Origin: Sulfurimicrobium sp031426915
GTDB lineage: Bacteria > Pseudomonadota > Gammaproteobacteria > Burkholderiales > Sulfuricellaceae
Assembly: GCA_031426915.1 (NCBI GenBank)
Contig: JASJPB010000012.1
Location: forward strand, 1-64,000
DNA length: 64,000 bases
Reading direction: 5' to 3'
The position numbers and the translations under genes were made by a program. A model generated the notes under the pieces. It saw only the letters and a list, made by a program, of their open reading frames with translations. It searched no databases and was not told the DNA's origin. Position 1 is the stretch's first letter. Each line of letters starts with the position of its first letter. Of this stretch, positions 58,043-64,000 are shown in pieces.

Positions 58043-59145
58043 GAGGTTTGTCCCATGGCCCTGGCCTGGGCCATTTGCCGCTGGCGGGCGTCACGCATGG
58101 CGTAGACCCAGATGAGAATCTTGGCGATCCTCGGGTAGAGGTCTTCCGGCACGTATTCATCGAAATCGATGCGCTTGTACAGCTCCCGCGCCAGGGGCGG
58201 GTTTTCCACCACGGGAATGTTATGGCGCCGCGCGGCGATGCGCATTTTGGCGGCCAACTTCCCGGTTCCCTTGGCCAGTAGTTTTGGCGCCGGCATTTCG
58301 CCATGCCGGTAGGACAGGGCCACCGCGATGTGCGTCGGGTTGGTGATCAGCACGTCCGCGCCGGGTAGCTTGCCCACGCCACGAGCTTGTTTCAGGAACT
58401 CGTTGCGCAGTTGCCGCAGACGGCTGCGGATGCGCGGGTCGCCTTCCCTTTGCTTGTGCTCGTCGCGTATCTCGCGGTGGCTCATCCGCATCCGGTTGCC
58501 GTAATCGTGGCGCGTGTAGATCAAATCGATCAGTGCAATCAACAGGATCGCCAGCAAAAATTTGAAGAGGAGCGGCGCCACGTCGCCCAGCACGAGCGCT
58601 GCGTGATCCAGTGGATCGACGTAGCTGAGTTTGACCATGCCCGGCAACAATTGCATCAGCGCGATCCAGGCCACGAGGGTGAGCACCGCGAGTTTCAGCA
58701 CGCTTCGCAGTGCCTCATAGAGCGAGCGCATCGAAAACAGGCGCTTCAGGCCATTGGCAGGGTTTAGCCTGTCGAAATCCGGCTTGATGGGTTCGAAACT
58801 GAAGATGCCACCTACCTGGGCCACGTTGGCGACAATGGCAACGCCGCATACCGCGATCAGCAGGGGAGCCAGCGCAAACAGGCTGTCGGAGGCTATTTGC
58901 GCAAACCAGTGGGTCACTCCGCTGGTCGACCAGTCTGTCCGCGCGACATCGTTCAGTGTGTTCCGAGCTATTGCCAATTCCCGTTTGGCCACGGCCGGAC
59001 CGATGGCAAAACAAAAGCCGACCATGGCCGCCAGAACTGCGGCGAAGATCGCATCGGTGCTCTTGGCGACTTGCCCACGCTTTTGCGCCTGGCGCAGCTT
59101 GTGAGGCGTGGCCGGCTGATTCTTGTCCTGTTCCTGGTCGGCCAT
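58039..59145 (-). CDS. flhB: Export specificity switch protein FlhB
   Basis: FlhB switches export from rod/hook to late substrates after self-cleavage. The 368-residue protein has four membrane segments, the cytoplasmic linker MSHREIRDEHKQREGDPRIR and the autocleavage site NPTH in ADVLITNPTHIAVALSY. The C-terminal tail is complete. Retention of NPTH and of a FliK-like gene implies the switch still operates, although no late substrate gene is in the window. Confidence 0.96.
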   Translation of the reverse strand: MADQEQDKNQPATPHKLRQAQKRGQVAKSTDAIFAAVLAAMVGFCFAIGPAVAKRELAIARNTLNDVARTDWSTSGVTHWFAQIASDSLFALAPLLIAVCGVAIVANVAQVGGIFSFEPIKPDFDRLNPANGLKRLFSMRSLYEALRSVLKLAVLTLVAWIALMQLLPGMVKLSYVDPLDHAALVLGDVAPLLFKFLLAILLIALIDLIYTRHDYGNRMRMSHREIRDEHKQREGDPRIRSRLRQLRNEFLKQARGVGKLPGADVLITNPTHIAVALSYRHGEMPAPKLLAKGTGKLAAKMRIAARRHNIPVVENPPLARELYKRIDFDEYVPEDLYPRIAKILIWVYAMRDARQRQMAQARAMGQTS

Positions 59146-59907
59146 CTAGAGCACGCCTTCCCAGAAGGTGAACATGGAATCGAACACCTTTGCCGCGACC
59201 GATCCGAAGTGGCCCGCCACGTAAGCCAGTACCGACAGGCCCACCACGATATTGATCGGCATGCTGAGCATCAGGATATTCAATTGCGGCAGACTGCGCG
59301 ACAGCACGGCCAGCGCGATTTGGACCAGGAAGAGGCAGAAGAGCGGCGGGGCCGCGAGCAAGAGCCCGAGGCTGAATACACTGCCGAACTGCCTAATCAG
59401 GGCGGCCGGGTCGGGTGTCTGCATGGCGGCGCCGAGCGGGATGCGTTCGAGGGAATAGGCCACGCCACGCAGCAGCGTGTGATGCGCGTCCAATGCGAAG
59501 AAAAGCGCCAGGGCGACCATGCTCAACAGGGAAGCGAGCAGTGGCGATTCGCCGCGCGTTATCGGATCGAAAATACTGGCGATATTGAAGCCGACCTGGA
59601 GATCCAGCAGGTTGCCGGCGAAGGAAAAGGCGGCAAAGGCCGCGAAGATCCCGTAGGCCATCAGGCCGCCGACGATCACCTCGTTTGCGCCCGACGCGAA
59701 CAAGGAAAATAGATCGGACGGAAGTTCCGCCGGCGCAAGCCCCATGCCGGACACCAGGGAGACCGCCAGCGCCACGACCAGCAGTATGCGCACGCGCATC
59801 GGCAGGGCGGCCGCTTGAAGGATTGGAGTCAGGAGTAGCAGAGCCGATAGCCGTAGCGAGCAAAGCAATACCGCAGTGATCCAGGTCACGTTGAAATCAA
59901 AGGTCAT
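59146..59907 (-). CDS. fliR: Export gate protein FliR
   Basis: FliR completes the FliPQR export gate. The 253-residue protein is wholly membrane-embedded, with about six hydrophobic segments. The conserved region is SFAGNLLDLQVGFNIASIFD, followed by PITRGESPLLASLLSMVALA. Its stop abuts flhB and its start follows fliQ by 3 bp. Confidence 0.95.
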   Translation of the reverse strand: MTFDFNVTWITAVLLCSLRLSALLLLTPILQAAALPMRVRILLVVALAVSLVSGMGLAPAELPSDLFSLFASGANEVIVGGLMAYGIFAAFAAFSFAGNLLDLQVGFNIASIFDPITRGESPLLASLLSMVALALFFALDAHHTLLRGVAYSLERIPLGAAMQTPDPAALIRQFGSVFSLGLLLAAPPLFCLFLVQIALAVLSRSLPQLNILMLSMPINIVVGLSVLAYVAGHFGSVAAKVFDSMFTFWEGVL

Positions 59908-59910
59908 TGG

Positions 59911-60177
59911 CTAGAAGTAACTGGGAATGTTTGTAATCATCCCGCTGGTCAGAAGCAGCAATTTGCGCAACATCCACGGACCAAACACGGTCAACGCGAC
60001 CGCGGCCGCAACCAACTTGGGAATGAACGTCAAGGACATGTCTTGAACCTGGGTGACGACCTGCAGAATGCTGATGACCAGCCCAACCACCAGCGTGGAA
60101 ATCAAAACGGGCGCGCAAATCAGCAATGCCCCCCAAAGGAGCTGCGCCATCAACTGCAATACGACATCCGAACTCAT
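59911..60177 (-). CDS. fliQ: Export gate protein FliQ
   Basis: FliQ is a small two-helix gate subunit. The 88-residue protein has SSDVVLQLMAQLLWGALLIC with the second segment LVAAAVALTVFGPWMLRKLL, and the conserved loop QVVTQVQDMSLTFIPKL. The ATG at 60177 has a GGGAGG site; the open frame extends 13 codons further. It is the first gene of the long minus-strand operon. Confidence 0.95.
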   Translation of the reverse strand: MSSDVVLQLMAQLLWGALLICAPVLISTLVVGLVISILQVVTQVQDMSLTFIPKLVAAAVALTVFGPWMLRKLLLLTSGMITNIPSYF

Positions 60178-60837
60178 GAGCCAAAACCTCCCAGTTATGG
60201 CGGGCGCCAACATCAATGGCTTTAATCGCGTGATTAGTTATTGTTATTCTGCTGCGTTTGAGATACTTGCCAGGACATGGCGACCGTAACAACTTATGCA
60301 GAAAATATTTAATTAAATCAAATGAAAGCGGACGGCCGGCAAACTTTTTATGCGTTATCTGTTGGTAAGGCGTGCGCTTTTTTTACTATATATGGATAAG
60401 TTTATCCCATAATGGCATGCTCATGTCAAGAATTGCATTCGCATTGAATTATGCTGTTTGAGGGTATCGTGTCGCCTCAAAAGCGTGACGGATGTTGATT
60501 TTTGCAAATAGGTTTCCCGTGTTTTTGCATTTGCTCGGATGTTTTATACGGAGAATTCGGACCCGCCACCAATACCGATTTCGATCGGAGGAAGCGGCTC
60601 CACGCGGTTTACGCCTGGCTGCGTACGTCATCTGGACCTCATTTCACTCCGCCTTGCGCATCGCTCGTTTCGCCCCTGTCATTTTTTTATCTATCGCGAC
60701 TAAACAATCCCCCAATTCCGCGGATAAATTGCTCTGAATATCCAGGACCATCCCGCGCCGCGCCCTGAACCTTGTCGGAGAGCGCGCGGCGCGGGAGCGT
60801 CCCGGCCCATTACGAACGGCGATTAGGGGAAGCGGAA
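60178..60837. other. Divergent intergenic region between fliQ and the YD-repeat gene
   Basis: No gene is visible in these 660 bases. The left half (60290-60560) is A+T-rich and should hold the promoter of the flagellar-type operon. No convincing sigma-28 or sigma-54 box was found. The right end carries a GC-rich inverted repeat and the AGGGGA ribosome binding site of the next gene. Confidence 0.6.
60751..60796. repeat. Perfect 13-bp GC-rich inverted repeat upstream of the YD-repeat gene
   Basis: TCCCGCGCCGCGC (60751-60763) and its exact complement GCGCGGCGCGGGA (60784-60796) are separated by 20 bases and end 41 bp before the start codon. No T run follows, so it looks more like a leader hairpin or protein-binding site than a terminator. 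Confidence 0.6.
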
Positions 60838-63800
60838 ATGGTAGCGATTGTCAGCGGTCAGGCACTGGGCGTGAACTTGAGTTCGATGGGCGTGCTGGGT
60901 CAGCGCGGAGAACTCGGGCAGGCGCTGGAGGGGCGCAACGGGCAGCGGGTCTACGTGAACGCGGGCAGCGGCAACCTCATCGTCCAGGACCGGGACGCTC
61001 AATTGTTCGACCATGGCCTCGATGCGGGCGTCCTGCGCACCTACAACAGCCAGGGCCAGTTCACAGACGACAACGGCGACAACTGGCTCACCGGCCTGAA
61101 TGCCAAACGGCTCGACCTGACCGGCGAACTGGGCGTCGCGGGCAGCATCGTCACCCGCACCGACCTGGACGGCGCCCAAGCCCAGTACACCTGGGACGAA
61201 ACCCGGCAATGCTACCTCGGCACCGCCGGTGCCGGCGCCCACGACACCTTTACCGTCGACGGCGGCCAACTGCGCTGGAGCGACGGCGACACTGGCCTCT
61301 CCGAAGCCTACGACGCCACCACCGGGCGCCTGACGGCCACCATCGACCCCAACGGCCATCGCATCGACTACCAGTACAACGCCGACGGCCTGCTCAGCCA
61401 AGCCACGACCGACACCGGCGAGAGCACCGTCTACGACTACAGCGGCCGCAATCTCAGCGACGTGCGCACCCGCTTCCAGGACGCCGACGGCGCGTGGCAC
61501 GACCAGACCCGGGTCCGGTACGAATACGACAGCCGGAATCGCCTGATCGCCGTCACGGTCGACCTCACCCCGGAGAACGCCAGCGACGACCTGGACTATC
61601 GCACCGATTACACCTACGACGGCGACAGCAAGCGCCTGGCCGGCATCAGCCAGGAGGACGGCACGCAACTGGCGTTCACCTACACCCAGGTAGGCGGCGA
61701 ATACCGCGTCGCGACCGTCACCAATGCTCAGCAGCAGACCACCAGCTTTACCTACGACCTGGCCGGAAGCCAGACCACGGTCCAGGACCCGCTTTCTCTT
61801 TCCACCGTGCTGCACTATGGCGCGGACGGCCAACTGCTCCAGATCGACCAGCCCGCGGTAGGGCAGGAAGTATTCAGCACCCGCTTCGAATACGACGCCC
61901 AGGGCAACCTGACGCGCGTCGTCGATCCGCAAAATCGCGCGGTGGAAATGAGCTACGACGCCCAAGGCAACCAGACCCTGCGCCGCGACGCGGCAGGCAA
62001 TACCATCGTCCGCGACTATGACGCCCTCAACCAGCTACGCAGCGAAACGGTCCACCTGACGCCGGACGCCGACGGCGCCGGCCCGGACCTGCCGGCCGAT
62101 GCCCGCACCACGCGCTACTACTACCAGCCCGCCAGCGTCCAAGGTACGAAAGGCTTGCTACGCTACGTCATCAGCGCCGAGGGCCGGATCACCGAACACC
62201 GCTACAACGCCCAGGGCCAGCGCGTCAGCACCCTGGTCTACACCGGGCAGAACCTGGATGCCAGCACCCTGAACGGCGGAGAAACTGCCGCCGACATCGC
62301 CGCCCTGGTCGCGCTGGCCACGGCCCCGGGCAACGTAACGGCGCAAACCCGCAACGACATCCAGCGCACCGACATGGGCTACGATGCCCATGGTCAGCTC
62401 TCCAGCGTGACCCGCTACGGCGCGGTGCAAACCGATGCCGACGCGACCGGCGTGGCCGTTGGCAAGGCCGAGACGCGCTACGTCTTCGATCAGGCCGGGC
62501 GCCTGCTCGGCAAGATCGACGTGAACGCATCGACCCAGACCACCTGGACCTACGACGGCCTGGGCCGCGTCCTGACGGTGAGCAACGGCCAACAGGCGAG
62601 CTCCGTCACCCAATACGACGACGCCGGCAACACGGTCAGCGTCACCGGCGCCGACGGCGCGACCGTCACCAGCGTCTACGACAACGCCGGGCGCCTGGTC
62701 TCGGTTGCCAGGGCGGGAGAGACCGCAACGCAGTTCTTCCATGACGCCGACGGCCGACTGCGCATGACGCGGGACGGCGCGGGTCTGTGCGCCTGGACCT
62801 GGCACGATGCGGCCGGCCGCAATGTGGGCGAGGTCGACGCCAACGGCCAGCTCACCGAATTCGTCTATAACCCGGCCGGCGAACTGGCCCAGACCATAGT
62901 CTATGCCACGGTGCTGGACACGGCCGGCCTGGTCGACGATAGCGGTGCGCCCAGCAACCGGACCCTGGATGACATCCGCCCGGTCGCAGCCGCCGGCGAC
63001 CAAAAAGCCTGGCGTGTATACGACGATGCGGGGCGTCTTGCCTACACCGTCGATGCCGCCGGCGCGGTGGTCGAAACCCGCTATGACGGCGCCGACCACG
63101 TCGTGGCGGAAATCCACTACGCCAACACTATCGACACCGCCAGCCTCGTCAGCGTGCTGGCACCCGCCGACCTCGCCATCGTGGCGGATGCCGCCAACGA
63201 CCGCTTCAGCCGCAACTTTTACGATGGCGACGGCCTCAAGATCGCCTCGCTCGACGAGAACGGCCAGTTGACGCAATTCATCCGTGATGGGGCAGGCCAG
63301 TTGCTGGAAGCGCGTGTCCACGCACAGCCCACAGTGGAGATCCTGCGGGCCGAGGGCACTCTGGCGCAGCTTCTCGAAGGCCTCAAGACACCGAGCGACA
63401 CGCGCACCCTCTACGCCTACGACGGGACAGGGAGCCTGCTCAGCCAGAAATCGCTGCAAGGCTACCCGGAAGACATGTTGCCCGGCGTCTACGAGATACA
63501 AGGCACCATCATGCAGCCGGGCGAACAGGACGCCTACCAGTTCACCGTCTCAGAAAAATCTCGTTTCTTCTTCGATGGCATCCAGGGTGACCAGATCCAA
63601 TGGCATCTGAACCAGGGCGCCTCGACGCTATTCTCGAGTCGCGATCTGACGGCGAGCAGCGACCCCTTCCTTAGCCTCAACCCCGGCTCCTACCAGTTGA
63701 CCGTCAATGGAACCCAGGACAAAACCGGCAATTACGACTTCCGCCTGCTGGGCGAAGACGCCGCCAAACCCCTGACCGTCAACCAGACATGCGCCGGCCA

Positions 63801-64000
63801 ACTGGAGCCGGGCACGCAAGCGGCCTTATACGCCTTCACCGCGCAAGCCGGCGACCGCTTGTATTTCGATGCCGACGCCGCGGCGTCGGGCACCAACTGG
63901 AACTGGCGCGTGTTCGGGCCGAATGCGCAGAGCTTGTCCGGAAGCAATGCCTCATACGACAGCGGCGCCCTGACCGCCAGCCAGAGCGGCACCTACTGGG
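60838..64000 (+). CDS. Giant YD-repeat (RHS-like) protein, 5' part
   Basis: The open frame runs from the ATG at 60838 (AGGGGA site 7 bp upstream) to the window edge, 1,054 codons without a stop. The first 45 residues (MVAIVSGQALGVNLSSMGVL onward) are not a Sec signal. From about residue 100 come many YD repeats, such as YDATTGRLTATIDPNGHRID, YEYDSRNRLIAVTVD and YDAQGNLTRVVDPQNRAVEM. From about 880 onward are beta-sandwich segments like the pre-peptidase C-terminal type (PGEQDAYQFTVSEKSRFFFD; ALYAFTAQAGDRLYFDADAA). Such proteins form hollow shells around toxins or act as large surface proteins. Any toxin tip is beyond the window. GC content is much higher than in the core genes. Confidence 0.88.
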   Translation, partial: MVAIVSGQALGVNLSSMGVLGQRGELGQALEGRNGQRVYVNAGSGNLIVQDRDAQLFDHGLDAGVLRTYNSQGQFTDDNGDNWLTGLNAKRLDLTGELGVAGSIVTRTDLDGAQAQYTWDETRQCYLGTAGAGAHDTFTVDGGQLRWSDGDTGLSEAYDATTGRLTATIDPNGHRIDYQYNADGLLSQATTDTGESTVYDYSGRNLSDVRTRFQDADGAWHDQTRVRYEYDSRNRLIAVTVDLTPENASDDLDYRTDYTYDGDSKRLAGISQEDGTQLAFTYTQVGGEYRVATVTNAQQQTTSFTYDLAGSQTTVQDPLSLSTVLHYGADGQLLQIDQPAVGQEVFSTRFEYDAQGNLTRVVDPQNRAVEMSYDAQGNQTLRRDAAGNTIVRDYDALNQLRSETVHLTPDADGAGPDLPADARTTRYYYQPASVQGTKGLLRYVISAEGRITEHRYNAQGQRVSTLVYTGQNLDASTLNGGETAADIAALVALATAPGNVTAQTRNDIQRTDMGYDAHGQLSSVTRYGAVQTDADATGVAVGKAETRYVFDQAGRLLGKIDVNASTQTTWTYDGLGRVLTVSNGQQASSVTQYDDAGNTVSVTGADGATVTSVYDNAGRLVSVARAGETATQFFHDADGRLRMTRDGAGLCAWTWHDAAGRNVGEVDANGQLTEFVYNPAGELAQTIVYATVLDTAGLVDDSGAPSNRTLDDIRPVAAAGDQKAWRVYDDAGRLAYTVDAAGAVVETRYDGADHVVAEIHYANTIDTASLVSVLAPADLAIVADAANDRFSRNFYDGDGLKIASLDENGQLTQFIRDGAGQLLEARVHAQPTVEILRAEGTLAQLLEGLKTPSDTRTLYAYDGTGSLLSQKSLQGYPEDMLPGVYEIQGTIMQPGEQDAYQFTVSEKSRFFFDGIQGDQIQWHLNQGASTLFSSRDLTASSDPFLSLNPGSYQLTVNGTQDKTGNYDFRLLGEDAAKPLTVNQTCAGQLEPGTQAALYAFTAQAGDRLYFDADAAASGTNWNWRVFGPNAQSLSGSNASYDSGALTASQSGTYW

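Noticed and set aside
60230..60360. Sigma-28 promoter upstream of fliQ
   Set aside because: On the minus strand an AAAGTTT occurs near 60340, but no acceptable GCCGATAA-like -10 box lies 11 bp downstream.
60823..63501. Two long minus-strand open frames (380 and 447 codons) opposite the YD-repeat gene
   Set aside because: They are Val/Gly/Ala-rich shadows of the GC-rich plus-strand gene, which has clear YD repeats in its own frame and continues to the window edge.

Overview
The window reads as a betaproteobacterial chromosome, most likely from the Nitrosomonadales/Gallionellales. The evidence is the rimP-nusA-infB-rbfA-truB-rpsO-pnp order, a DksA with the complete four-Cys zinc finger, a CbbY-type phosphatase typical of Calvin-cycle organisms, and several small proteins of betaproteobacterial type. 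The taxon is inferred from gene content, not from a search.

Region 1 (1-17.3 kb) is ordinary core genome. It opens with the end of a 5S rRNA gene and its terminator. The translation/transcription operon rimP to pnp follows, closed by a bidirectional terminator. After it come housekeeping genes on both strands (dksA, cbbY, bcp, an arnD-like deacetylase, an L,D-transpeptidase, tadA, a LysR regulator, a PIN-PhoH protein, folD) and the 4.5S signal recognition particle RNA. The region ends with tRNA-Pro and tRNA-His, which are interrupted by a run of Ns (17311-17434).

Region 2 (17.5-33.4 kb) is a tandem array of two integrative elements in the 3' half of tRNA-His. An identical 47-bp piece of the tRNA occurs three times (17442, 26065, 33390). 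Element 1 (about 8.6 kb) carries a tyrosine integrase, an AlpA-like protein, a Toprim primase-helicase, a VRR-NUC nuclease, a DUF5681 protein, a chain of tiny overlapping genes and a secreted Gly/Pro repeat protein. It looks like a phage satellite with an iteron-like origin. Element 2 (about 7.3 kb) carries another tyrosine integrase, a HUH rolling-circle replication protein, phage-type regulators, a 47-residue membrane protein and a VapBC toxin-antitoxin pair. Each element has its own pair of imperfect repeats near its ends that resemble integrase arm sites.

Region 3 (33.4-39.7 kb) is a decayed accessory zone: an AlpA-like gene, a frameshifted gene remnant, tandem hairpins with TAAA loops and a truncated IS66 transposase. 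Four intact co-oriented genes follow, headed by a zinc-dependent phospholipase C-like protein.

Region 4 (39.9-60.2 kb) is a compact flagellar-type locus: fliH on the plus strand and about 25 genes on the minus strand. It encodes a sigma-28-like factor, the whole export gate (FlhA, FlhB, FliO, FliP, FliQ, FliR), the ATPase complex (FliH, FliI, FliJ), the MS ring, rod, P and L rings, hook, hook cap and a FliK-like ruler. It has no filament, filament cap, hook-filament junction, stator or chemotaxis gene. The FliG position holds a 171-residue protein with no room for a torque domain, and FliM is short and lacks the CheY-binding motif. The locus may build a hook-basal body used for something other than ordinary swimming, or the missing parts may lie elsewhere in the genome.

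Region 5 (60.8-64 kb) is the first 1,054 codons of a giant YD-repeat (RHS-like) protein, much richer in GC than region 1, which runs off the window. Its position next to the flagellar-type locus is suggestive, but no functional link can be shown from sequence.
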